From assembly GCA_018136815.1 (NCBI GenBank), contig CM030935.1:5001945-5065944 (forward strand): a stretch of 64,000 nucleotides of DNA, given 5' to 3'. The translations under genes and the position numbers were made by a program. The stretch is from Isochrysis galbana (lineage: Eukaryota; Haptophyta; Isochrysidales; Isochrysidaceae). The number at the start of each line of letters is the position of its first letter. Position 1 is the first letter of the stretch. Positions 54,501-62,504 of the stretch are shown piece by piece. The notes below the pieces were generated by a model that worked only from the letters and a program-made list of their open reading frames with translations, was not told the origin of the DNA and ran no database searches.

Positions 54501-57438
54501 CCCAATCTTTCTCGAGACGGGCTTGGGCTTCTGTCTTGGGTCTTCGAACTAATGAGGCTAGCTCTTCGGCGCGGATGCCTTTGGCTTCCACGAACTCGAT
54601 CGGCGCTCGGACGGCAGCGGCGAGGTCGGATTCCTCGTCGGCGTTTCGTCCGGCTAGAGCTTGCGCTCTTATTTCGTCAGCGGTTTCGAGCGTGACGTTG
54701 GACCATTTCTGGTCCCCGTTCACTCCGAATGATTGCCATTGTTGGCGCCGCTTCCGGAGAGTCGTCGGCGTCGTCGGACGCGGCGAGCTCGCGCGTGCCG
54801 GAGGCGGGGCGGTCCATGGAGAGAATGGGTCGTGGAGTGTAGACTCGGAGGCGTGGAGTGGCGTGTCGTTGTCGTGGTTATCGTGGGTTTCTTTTTGGTC
54901 TTCGTGGTTGTCTGACTCGGGAGTAGCTGGACGGGAAACAACGGGGTCGGAAGAAACTTCACTCGTTTCCCTCCCCCTCTCATAACGATGAAGAGCCGAC
55001 CACGGCTCGTAGGCGGTAGCCTCGGTCGAGCTAAGTGAAGGCCGGTCCAATAGGCTGCACCGCGCGCAAGCGAGTAGCTCTAACGCGGACAATTTCTTCG
55101 TCGACGTCTGGTCTCGCTGTTGGCTCAAATGTCGAAGAAGAACAGGCATCCAATGGATCGCCATCGCTCCAGCTACACCGACGTAGGTGCGGCTGCGAAG
55201 AGCGCCACGGTGCGGTGAAGGAGAGAGGTTAGCCATGGCCGACTCACGGCCATCCACGACGCAAGTTGGCTGGAGGGGCGGCAGCCCTTTGGTGAGGTAC
55301 AACCCGGTGGCTTTCTGGTGTCCAGTGCCGTGCTCCCAGGGTTGGACGAATTGGGTCGGGGTCAACCCCCCGACTAAACGGCGAGCTTCCGCATGCATCC
55401 GAGGGTTCTCGACCGCTACAAACGGAGCAGTGGCGGAGGCCATTGACTTGAAGACGCGAGCGGCCGACTCAAGAGCGGCACGACGTCCGGGTTCTTGGGA
55501 GAGCCATTGACTGCTGACAGCGGAGAGGTACGTGCAGGGCGGGTGGGCGATGACTAGGTCCCAACCTAGGTTTTGGACATGAAGCGCGTCGCCTTGGAAG
55601 TGGGGCACGTAATCGATCTCGGAAGGATACAAATCGCACGTAGCTACATCAGCACCGGCGAGTAGGAACATGGAGGAGACGACGCCGCTCGTCTCGCCAA
55701 CGACGAGAACGCGTGGTGCGTGACAGCCAGACGTCAGCCCGTCTTGGACTCGTTGATTCATCTTCGTGAGCTCAGCGCAAAGCTCATCGAAGTGCTTGGG
55801 TAGCGCGGCGGCAGGCGAGGCTAGGGTGCCATTGCGAGGCCGGCGAAGCTCTTGGGCTGCCTCCGTGAGGTGCCGAGGTAATACCACCGCAGAGCCGCTC
55901 GCTCGTGCACGAAGAGAGGCGAGAGCGTGGAGAGCGGGTGACGGGGTATCATCACGGGTGCCGACATCGGAGTTGTTTTGAGAGGAATCGAAGGACTGGA
56001 TCGCGGACGCATTGATCGCTGCCACGCGCATGATGGTGGTGGCAGTGGTATCGAGAGGCAGGCAGTGCTCGGAGGCGGCGACCGGTGGCCGCAGCGACGT
56101 AGGACGAATGGAAGAAGACTCGGATATCGACGACGTAGAGACGGGCTCGGAGGACGGGATTGACGAAGAAACTCGGAGAAGTGGGGTGTCGGACGGCGGC
56201 GACGGACGCCGCGGCCGCGAGACCACCGGTGAGAGACATGAAGGACATGGCTCAGGGACTCGGTTGGGCTGGCTCAATGGGCGTAGAAGCTCGGTTTGGG
56301 AGGCCGCCGTTCCTCGACGTGCAGAGGAGTTGTGGTCACTCTCCATGGTCACGTCGGAAGAGGAGACGTCGTTGCATTCTGTCGTCGGCGGGGTCGGCGC
56401 CGGCGAAAGAAGGGACGTGGCTGTCGTAGAAGCCGGCTGCGGGGAAGGCTGGGGCCAGGGTGGTGGCTCTGCGGCAGCGGCTGGCGTGGGTAGTGGCCGA
56501 AGAGGTTCTGCAATGCGAAGCATTCTTCGGAGGACTTGGCTCGGGCTAGCGGGTGGTTGGACCGCTGAAATTACGGTGGATTCAGACTCGAATTCGGAAG
56601 ACTCGGCGACTTGAGAGGGGCTAGGAGACGGCTGTTCAAGCTCCTCCAGGGCTCTCGGTTGATGGGGTGGCGTGGGAACGCCGGTGGTCGACCGCGGACT
56701 CCGCGGTGACGTTAATTTGTACTCGGACTCGGACTCGTCGTTTCTGGCGTGCTGGACGCCAATAACAGGGCTAACTTTCGAAATGGGAACGGACGGGGCC
56801 GGCTCAAAGGTGAAGCCCCCTGGCGTCGCAACCGTCGGTGAGGACGAAGCTGAAGCTTGTGATGACAATAGGGGCACGGTGGCCAGCACCGGTTGGCTCG
56901 GTGCGGCCGAAATCTCGGACTCGGTGACGGGCTTGATTACGCGGGCTCGGGATGCACTGTCTTGTGCGATTGGACTCGGACTCGGAACGGAAACGGAAGG
57001 GATCGGCTCGGCGGCGTGCAGCCTGCTGGAGTGGCAGGCCGGCTGCGGCGAGACTCGGAACGGTGGCTCGGACAAGGACACAGTGGCTGTCGTCGAGGGC
57101 TTCGGCGTCAGCTTGTGTTTGGACTCGATACGCGGTGGCTCGTGAAACGGGGCTCGGTTGTGGTTGGAATTCTGGAAGTGACCGGAGATTCCAAATGACT
57201 CAGACTCGGGGCGCGGAGGACCGAAGGTGAACACTCCCGCGGAAGGAGTGGTCGTCGGAGGCTCAGTGAGTGGCTGGAGCTCCGTTAATCCTGCGGTCGA
57301 CCGCGTGGTAGGACTCGGTGACGTTGTAAACTCGGACTCGGACTCGGACTCGGATGGCTCAGAACGGGGTTTGCTCAAAACAGGCTTGGACTCGGACTCG
57401 AAAGAAAGTGGGGAAGAACCGGAGAACTGCGCCTCCAT
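51586..57438 (-). CDS. Pol polyprotein: phage-type DNA methyltransferase, protease, RT, RNase H
   Basis: 1950 residues. About 1-570: disordered, Ser/Pro-rich with Glu-Ser repeats. 575-763: DNA cytosine methyltransferase-like domain (see separate entry). About 1111: aspartic protease (LADTGAGPSVV, then LLLGNDFLATHAA). About 1475-1720: reverse transcriptase with RVVLVTKKDGSVRFCVDYRD, LDLASGFWGIPI, FNYLPFGVQSGPS and YLDD at 1634-1637. About 1790-1920: RNase H (VKTDGASKLGIAG, VAYYGRSLSPAERHW, ELLAALESIRNWR, TLVVDHSALRWL, DGLSRL). The active-site residues of protease, RT (YLDD) and RNase H are present and the frame is intact. It stops about 290 bp before the 3' LTR, so no integrase can follow. The start Met and translation mode relative to gag (570-bp spacer) are uncertain. 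The first 5-10 kb of such elements usually encode integrase after RNase H in Ty3/gypsy. Confidence 0.88.
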   Translation of the reverse strand: MEAQFSGSSPLSFESESKPVLSKPRSEPSESESESEFTTSPSPTTRSTAGLTELQPLTEPPTTTPSAGVFTFGPPRPESESFGISGHFQNSNHNRAPFHEPPRIESKHKLTPKPSTTATVSLSEPPFRVSPQPACHSSRLHAAEPIPSVSVPSPSPIAQDSASRARVIKPVTESEISAAPSQPVLATVPLLSSQASASSSPTVATPGGFTFEPAPSVPISKVSPVIGVQHARNDESESEYKLTSPRSPRSTTGVPTPPHQPRALEELEQPSPSPSQVAESSEFESESTVISAVQPPASPSQVLRRMLRIAEPLRPLPTPAAAAEPPPWPQPSPQPASTTATSLLSPAPTPPTTECNDVSSSDVTMESDHNSSARRGTAASQTELLRPLSQPNRVPEPCPSCLSPVVSRPRRPSPPSDTPLLRVSSSIPSSEPVSTSSISESSSIRPTSLRPPVAASEHCLPLDTTATTIMRVAAINASAIQSFDSSQNNSDVGTRDDTPSPALHALASLRARASGSAVVLPRHLTEAAQELRRPRNGTLASPAAALPKHFDELCAELTKMNQRVQDGLTSGCHAPRVLVVGETSGVVSSMFLLAGADVATCDLYPSEIDYVPHFQGDALHVQNLGWDLVIAHPPCTYLSAVSSQWLSQEPGRRAALESAARVFKSMASATAPFVAVENPRMHAEARRLVGGLTPTQFVQPWEHGTGHQKATGLYLTKGLPPLQPTCVVDGRESAMANLSPSPHRGALRSRTYVGVAGAMAIHWMPVLLRHLSQQRDQTSTKKLSALELLACARCSLLDRPSLSSTEATAYEPWSALHRYERGRETSEVSSDPVVSRPATPESDNHEDQKETHDNHDNDTPLHASESTLHDPFSPWTAPPPARASSPRPTTPTTLRKRRQQWQSFGVNGDQKWSNVTLETADEIRAQALAGRNADEESDLAAAVRAPIEFVEAKGIRAEELASLVRRPKTEAQARLEKDWEKMSDHPRHPTDKRGLGYTSPKLSPCTATNEDDPSRPSATIAAVGVPEETTTSLTTNSPEQRRWRPTPSLSDTIAHVTAHRPESVVDTLPSAYPRHCLYVRDLMVCRSGEAAGKEGVILADSALTVNSTLADTGAGPSVVTTSLLSSLPNDACVERLPQAVVTPLHGPDGLPLITRGKARIVFSVGGFLFRHTFMVIEGNPMLLLGNDFLATHAASIQLASDSADGSITLGAPSTVAPLEVNGSPSPDAPPIFRVSTSPIAVVPVSMTCAQVCPTSANPITTDFFRGPQAAENDNQLVSEPLFNTADEFAAKAPASCGSEYLLYTHEPITIPAYHRATFHVRIPLALREHEDCAMLVDRLPTRETIDSSPLVIPQVERPKSDHTIAVTVANTDPKPLHLPSFHPVASLQVRFKIHAGTYHRVGDNNSPDVIESLNEDQRKLLEAAKIDPEGRLSMPQREQVRRLLARRIAAFAIDPTNPNHTHVMEVELPLNPGAEAHRHAPSRVGREGEKIIEDEVCKMESAGIIRKSNSSWASRVVLVTKKDGSVRFCVDYRDVNSKLRLEDSPLPLTVEAIDRLSSGQGNLDSLFLCTLDLASGFWGIPIKESDKHITAFTTHRGKYEFNYLPFGVQSGPSYMCRLMDAVLGGLAWEICMPYLDDVGAWSTGVGDSLQAREESSFQQMLHRLDLVLERLIWAGLTCKMSKCVFFATSAEYLGHVVSREGLRMDPKKVEAVSKIDPTQINSIEAVRSFLGLCSYYRRFIRRFAIRAAPLTALTRKGCDVPVESQTEACRQAIEDLKQAICEEPVLAPPRDDRPFLVKTDGASKLGIAGVLAQKDDEGRERVVAYYGRSLSPAERHWTVTEIELLAALESIRNWRPYLWGRHFTLVVDHSALRWLHTMKDQVTGGPASRLMRWVLKLAEYRFDVVHKPGVTHWDADGLSRLVALEPDHDPLHLEERPGTEPSKVLHSWCR
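55150..55716 (-). other. Phage-type DNA cytosine methyltransferase-like domain in Pol (residues 575-763)
   Basis: Motifs in order: PRVLVVGETSG (SAM-binding motif I), ATCDLYPSE, FQGDALH, WDLVIAHPPCTYLS (PPC at 633-635, the motif IV nucleophile), FVAVENPRMHAEARRL (motif VI-like ENP), QPWEHGTGHQKATGLYL, TKGLPPLQPT and RSRTYVGVAGAMAIHW at the end. This is the motif order I know from a compact family of phage proteins annotated as C5-cytosine methylases. They share HPPCTYL, ENPxMH, QPWxFGH and the final AxAMAxQW, and lack a large target-recognition region. All motifs appear intact. Specificity and activity cannot be told from sequence. Confidence 0.75.
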
Positions 57439-58008
57439 CGTCGTAGTAATGGAGGCTGGTGATACCGGTGATGACTGGACTGGGCTCAGACTCGTAGATG
57501 GGCTCGCGGTGGCGTAAGACGAAGAGGGTAATTCTGAACGTGACTTGGACTCGGACTCGTACTCGGGAGACGTTTTGTGGCTCGGACATGCGAAATTTGA
57601 TTTGAAGGATTGAAGGTTGGATTGGGCCTGCGGCGGCTGGATTTTCGCAGACCGTGAGGTCTTGGACTGGGGATGCTTGAGGAGTGGCGGGGGGTAGCGG
57701 TTGAGCGGCTTGAGTTGATAGAGAGGCGGTGACGGTTGACTTGGTTTTGAGGACTCGTGCGTGATATCGAGAATCAGGATGGAATCATCGGCATTGGGAG
57801 AAATAGGGGCAATCGGCGAGGAGGCAGGAGAAAGAGGGGGATGGAGGTGGCAGGGCTTGTCTGGAACTTGGGGAATCTTGGGGTACCGGTTGGAGGCCGT
57901 AGAAGTACTCGGCCGTAGCGTAATACGATCTTTTGGTGGGTGGCGTTCAGGCCCACTACCCTGGACTGGTAGCGGGGTAACAGCGCGGACGTGGGCCCCG
58001 CCGGCGAC
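57439..58008. other. Spacer between gag and pol frames
   Basis: 570 bp containing TCGGACTCGGACTC-type repeats on the plus strand (57540-57560). Either a true spacer or the site of a frameshift/stop separating one longer polyprotein. Confidence 0.5.
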
Positions 58009-59628
58009 CTACTGGGCCGGACGGAGAACAACCAGCGTGCGGAGGCGGCGGTGGACTTCTGGGTCGTTACCACACTCGCCACTGCCGCCTTCGCAGAGAA
58101 AACGAATGTATGGTTGGCAAACGACGGGGTTATGAGCTCCGTCGCCCGTGCCATACTTCCACAAGTCTGCCTCGGGCGTACCAGATGGAGCCCGGGGACG
58201 AAAGGCGCAGTACGCGCAGCCGTTGGCGTCGGTCCACTCCTTGACGTCGCGGTCTAAGTCGTCGAGACGCGGCGCCGTCATGGTGGCATCCGAGGGACGG
58301 CAGCGCGTGAGCGCAGCGCGAAGGGCCGGGTGACCCGCGTAACGAGAGATTTGCCAGAAGCGGGCTCGCGCTCGAGACCAGCTACCTGGATCCCATTCCG
58401 AGAGGCCCGAATCGGCCGGAAGCCCAAGGCCGTTCGGAGGGGGATCACATTGGCGACGGGAAGACGTGCTTTTGCCGAGGGGACGGTCAAGAAGTGCGTC
58501 CGGTAACGGAGACGATGCGGAGTAATTCGTAGGCGGAGGCGGAGCCCGACGATTGTCACCGCCAGTCGCCTTGCGGTTCGAGTTGTTGTTTTGCGATTTT
58601 AATGCCTCGGCCACCGCCGCTTGGACGGCGGCGACCATCGAAGCCGTAGTGTCTGCGGGGTTAGAGGCAGTCTTAGCAACCTTGGCGGTCTTGGTGGACT
58701 TGGAAGTAGTCGCCGGCGGCGTCACGGCGGCGACCGTGACCGACGCTTGTTGGCCAGCGCGGGCTTGTTCGTACGGGCTCAGGTAGCGCTGGCAGAGGTT
58801 GACGCACGAAAGGGCCGAACGAGGGAGCTCGTGGTTCTCGACGCGGAAGCGAGTCTTCGCAAGACACTCGCCGAACTTGGTCGCGTTATCCACGCCGCGA
58901 GCCGCGTCGACCTTGTCGTTCCGAATGATGGACTCGAATCGTTGATTGATATCGTGCGACATGTTTGGGTGGTCCCAGACCGTCGTGGCATCCACCTTCG
59001 CGTCACCCATCTTGCGGACGTACGCGCGCACCAAATTCTTGGATAACTCTAAGAGATCGGAGCCGGCTTCACGGGCTACGAGGCGGTCCCACTCCATGGA
59101 GGCGGAGTCTTTGGCGAAGCCGGGCACGTTGGCCGCGAAGGTGGCGTCGCACTTGCGGAGAAGCACGTCGCAGGCCAGCGCGGGATTGAGAGAGAGAACC
59201 GGATCTTCGGCGAGATCGAGGAGGAAGGCGTAAATCCTTTGGTTGCCGGTGGTGCACAAGTTGGCGGCCGCTAGCAAGGATGTAAAGATTTCACGGTGGT
59301 CGCAGCCGAGCGAGAGGGCGCGCTCGAGTGGCTTGATGAAGGACAGACGAAAATCATTCCAGGAGGTGGCCGCTGTCTGGACGTTGTCCGAGGCCAGGCC
59401 CTTGGGGAACTTGATCTCGGAAAGCTCTTTGCCCATTCGGACTTGGTGATGGAGGGTGCGGTCGAGGAAGAAGCGGCTCCGAGCCCACTTGGTCACGTGC
59501 TCCTTCTCGAAAAACACACGGTAGTGCCAAACATTGCCGGCCCGAGAGAGGCCGCCGTTGAGAATGGCGTGGATTAGCTCGAAATCGTCGGAGTTCTTGT
59601 AGAGAGAAGCTACCTCATAGGGGGACAT
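58009..59628 (-). CDS. Gag-like protein
   Basis: 539 residues. The N-terminal ~290 residues are helical and resemble a capsid region in composition (SWNDFRLSFIKPLERALSLG, FTSLLAAANLCTTGNQRIYAFLLDLAE). The middle is Ala/Thr/Lys-rich then Pro/Asn-rich (about 305-380). The C-terminus has a Cys/His cluster (CAYCAF, HNPVVCQPY, FLCEGGSGECGNDPEVHRRL), likely a zinc-binding nucleocapsid-type module, though not the classic CCHC knuckle. The start Met overlaps the inner edge of the 5' LTR, leaving no obvious tRNA primer site; priming is therefore unclear. Identification as Gag rests on position and composition. Confidence 0.65.
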   Translation of the reverse strand: MSPYEVASLYKNSDDFELIHAILNGGLSRAGNVWHYRVFFEKEHVTKWARSRFFLDRTLHHQVRMGKELSEIKFPKGLASDNVQTAATSWNDFRLSFIKPLERALSLGCDHREIFTSLLAAANLCTTGNQRIYAFLLDLAEDPVLSLNPALACDVLLRKCDATFAANVPGFAKDSASMEWDRLVAREAGSDLLELSKNLVRAYVRKMGDAKVDATTVWDHPNMSHDINQRFESIIRNDKVDAARGVDNATKFGECLAKTRFRVENHELPRSALSCVNLCQRYLSPYEQARAGQQASVTVAAVTPPATTSKSTKTAKVAKTASNPADTTASMVAAVQAAVAEALKSQNNNSNRKATGGDNRRAPPPPTNYSASSPLPDALLDRPLGKSTSSRRQCDPPPNGLGLPADSGLSEWDPGSWSRARARFWQISRYAGHPALRAALTRCRPSDATMTAPRLDDLDRDVKEWTDANGCAYCAFRPRAPSGTPEADLWKYGTGDGAHNPVVCQPYIRFLCEGGSGECGNDPEVHRRLRTLVVLRPAQ

Positions 59629-60329
59629 GTTAAACAGTTGGTCCCTCCGCGAGAATCGCGAAGAAGAACGGACGAGATGGAGGCAATCATCGAAGGAATC
59701 GCGAGAGGAATCGAAGCGAGGGGGGGGAAACAGCGCGCGCGGGGGGGGGAACGAACGACGGCCGGAGGAAACGAACCGCGCGCGGAGGAGAAGAACCTCG
59801 CGCGGGGGGGGGGAATAATATAACGGCCGGAGGCGACGGATGGCACGCCGAGAGGAAGAACCTGCCGCGGGGGGCGAGGGACCGAGGGCACGGCGGGGCA
59901 GCGTGGGAGGGCGCGAGGGTGATCTCGGAGCGAGATCGCGTCCTTTCCCTCGCGGAGCGCAGAGAGACCCCCACGGAACATCCTGGGACCGGAGAATGTT
60001 TTGGACGAAACTTCCCTCCGTCGGCCGAGGAGAGGAGGACGGAGAGAGAGAGAGAGAGAGTCTCGCAGAGCAACTGCGGAACGAGAAGTCGAAGTCATGC
60101 CGGTTTATTACCTTAAACGAGCCAACAATTATAGTAACAGCAAAAACAAAATTCGAATCGCAAATTTCGAGACCAAAATCTGCAAACCTGGACTTGAGAC
60201 CATGGGGAATCCGAATCTGTGTGTCTTGTGCGTCAGTGGCAACACGGGGAACTGTTCAATTGTAATTGTGAGCGCGTACCTTACACGAATATTCATGCCT
60301 ACAGCCTTCAGATGGGCAGGAATACAACA
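59628..60329 (-). repeat. 5' LTR
   Basis: Minus strand: starts TGTTGTATTCCTGCCC at 60329 and probably ends CTGTTTAACA at about 59628 (TG...CA). It contains (GA)n near 60045 and three G-runs. Nearly identical to the left-hand LTR. Confidence 0.85.
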
Positions 60330-60380
60330 GGGAAGGGGGGGGGAGGGGAGCGGCGCGCGGCGGGCCTCCGCGGCCGCTGC

Positions 60381-60410
60381 AGCGGCTAAGTCCCCGGCAC
60401 CCGGGGAGAT
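60381..60410. repeat. Third copy of the 30-bp AGCGG...CCGGGGAGAT motif
   Basis: AGCGGCTAAG then TCCCCGGCACCCGGGGA and GAT, upstream of the oxygenase start. Same sequence as at 3616-3643; the 49.16-kb copy differs at two or three bases. Confidence 0.8.
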
Positions 60411-60438
60411 CTCCGCACCTCGCTCGCACGCGGCCATC

Positions 60439-62028
60439 ATGGAGGGAGACGACTCCGACTTCGACATGGACGCCCTCATGGACTACAACGAGCCTCAGCC
60501 GGAGATCATAAACCCCAGCCGGAGACCATAAACAGCTACATTGTCATTGCCAAAGTTGCATTTGTCAATGCGATTGTTAATTGTCTAGGAACAAGTAATG
60601 GCACACACACTCACTCTCATAAACATAGGGGATAGTATGGGATAGGCTACTACTACTACAGCTGCTTGGCGCCCCACAGTTTGGCCACCACCGCCTCCTC
60701 TGTCTTCCGCCTGCGGCTTCGCACCTGCGCTCGCATCTCCGCCTCCGCTTCTTCTTCAGCCAAGGCGGCATGGCTCGACTCGTATGTGACGCGGAGCCGC
60801 GCCATCTTGCGCGCTCGCATCACCTCCGCGGAATCAGGCGAAGAGGGAGGAAGGGCCACGCCACACGGGGGGCTAAGAAGAACCGAAGAAGGGCCGCTGC
60901 TGCTTCCCGAACCCCGCTTGGCGTAATCGCGTGCATGGTGCTGTGGTGACTCTAGAAACTGGTGGCCGGGCAATGACAGGCATGCAACGCCATCGTACCT
61001 GTGGTTTATGGCGCCATGCCAACGCCCACCGCCGCGACAATCTTCGTATTGCCGGTCGCGATATCGCTCATCGCGATATCGCTCATCGTGGTATCGCTCA
61101 TCGCGATATTGCCCATCACGATACTGCCATGAAAAGGTAATTCGAAGTCGTCGCTGTCGCTGTCACTAGTAAGTCGGTTGTAGGTGGTTGTGTCGGCCTG
61201 GGCTTGCTGTAGTTGATTGAAGTCTTGCAGCTGGTGCTTTCTAGTACCCAGATTAGCGAATGGACGGTGTTTCCCACTTCTTGACATTGTCGATGCCATT
61301 GTGCACTTTGCGCCCGTTCCGAGATCATAAAATGTGGTTTATGATCTCCGGCTGAGGCTCGTTCTACGTCTCGGCCAACCAATACGTCAGTGACATCATT
61401 CCATCCTCCGGTGCGGCCGACAAGTACGTCGAAGGCAACGCGTCCGACCGCTACACGACTCGCGGGGACGGTAGAAGTCCCGCACCTTCGGCCAGCGGCT
61501 CAGTGCAGGTGCGCATCTTCCCAGTTGGAAATTTTTTTTATTCGCGTACTTTTCCTAGATCCACAATGACATCCAGTGGGAATTCTACCCGAACGACGGG
61601 TTTCAAGTTTGGATGCTTCTTGAAAACGCGATCACGGACAAAACTGGGGTAACATGTTCATATTTGATTCCAATGAAGGAGAGAATGGCCGCGTGAGGCT
61701 TGCAGACGACAACCAAACATTGATGTTCGTGACCCCCGGGCACGAAAGGGAGTCCAAGATCAGCCGATGTGCTAAGTATTTGGATTTCACGCCCGGAGAT
61801 ATGTTGGTATTTAGCTCCCGCTTCTTGCACATGTCCGACTTTCGCGTCCTCAAAAGCCGCAGGAAGTCGGTTGGCTTTCGCGTCCTCGTGCGTCGAAAAG
61901 GGCGCGCCGTACCGCCCCCGCGTAAACTTTGGAACTTCGAAGCCGGGTCATTTGTTTGTTGGCTTGTATTCATGGCCACTTTTTTGGGGAGGGGCCCGGA
62001 TTTTCTCCCACGTTCAGGGCCAAGCTAA
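60439..62028 (+). pseudogene. PhyH-like Fe(II)/2-oxoglutarate oxygenase, interrupted
   Basis: Exon 1 begins MEGDDSDFDMDALMDY (60439-60486), is cut by an 877-bp transposon, and resumes at 61368 as VSANQYVSDIIPSSG in the same frame once one copy of the CTAC duplication is removed. A GT-AG intron (CAG|GTGCGC to CCTAG|ATC, 61509-61558) follows. The catalytic core shows IHNDIQWEFYPNDGFQVWM (HxD iron ligands), LMFVTPGHERE, YLDFTPGDMLVFSSRFLHMS (distal His) and VGFRVLVRR (2-oxoglutarate Arg), like phytanoyl-CoA dioxygenase relatives. At 61646-61649 a run of four G shifts the frame by one base; five would restore it. Substrate unknown. The gene is broken twice unless the transposon is spliced out and the G-run is an assembly error. 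Confidence 0.65.
60483..61367. mobile_element. 877-bp non-autonomous TIR transposon with CTAC duplication
   Basis: Element 60487-61363 has perfect 28-bp terminal inverted repeats starting AACGAGCCTCAGCCGGAG. The flanking CTAC (60483-60486 and 61364-61367) is the target duplication. Subterminal features: a second CAGCCGGAGACCATAAAC at the left and a GAGATCATAAA/TTTATGATCTC hairpin at the right. It encodes no transposase. A minus-strand frame (60656-60973) ends in a charged helix (MARLRVTYESSHAALAEEEAEAEM) that may be captured host sequence. A 15-bp array CGATATCGCTCATCG (about five units) lies at 61055-61130. Partial copies at 25854 and 41420. Confidence 0.9.
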
Positions 62029-62504
62029 ACGCGCGAGGACGACCCGCATATTTGGAAACGAGGGGTGCTACCTCTAACGACTTATTTTTTCTCCTCGTCT
62101 CCTCGAGATGTTCATTCACCAACGTCACCACAATGAATCCTTGTCGAAGGAGGCCCTCTCGGGGCGCGCCCTCATGCCGAGCCAAGGCGACGCCGTTCTC
62201 GTCGCGCCTCTCCTTCGGGGTGCTCGCGGGGGGGCTCATGGTAGGTTGAGACTGGAAGAAACCGGAGGGAAAGGAGACCAAATGAAGGCAAGCCGCCTCC
62301 TACTTGAAAAAAAGAAAACAAGCTAAAACGGTGATACCTCACGCTAGAGTGAAAACAAACAAAACTATCACCTGGCCCTCTTTTGATGGAACGCGACTTT
62401 AGGATGTAGATGTGAAAGGTGAAAGGATATGCAATCACACGCGATGACGCGATGGGGGTTAGGGTGAGGGGTGAGACATACTTGTAAAAATAGATTCAAC
62501 CTAC
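62029..62504. other. 3' flank of the oxygenase gene
   Basis: No gene recognised. Short frames only. Confidence 0.35.

Larger units (their letters stand above)
50594..60329 (-). mobile_element. Ty3/gypsy-type LTR retrotransposon with methyltransferase-like domain
   Basis: Minus-strand element: right-hand 5' LTR (about 59628-60329), gag-like frame (58009-59628), pol frame (51586-57438), a G-rich polypurine tract (GTCGGGGGG on the minus strand, ending at 51293) and left-hand 3' LTR (about 50594-51292). The core of the LTRs, 50609-51292 and 59643-60329, differs by eye only at three G-homopolymers (7/8, 8/9, 9/10). Domain order in Pol is methyltransferase-like, protease, reverse transcriptase, RNase H. 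No integrase is seen anywhere in the element. It lies 110 bp upstream of the oxygenase gene start. No clear target duplication was found. Confidence 0.9.
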
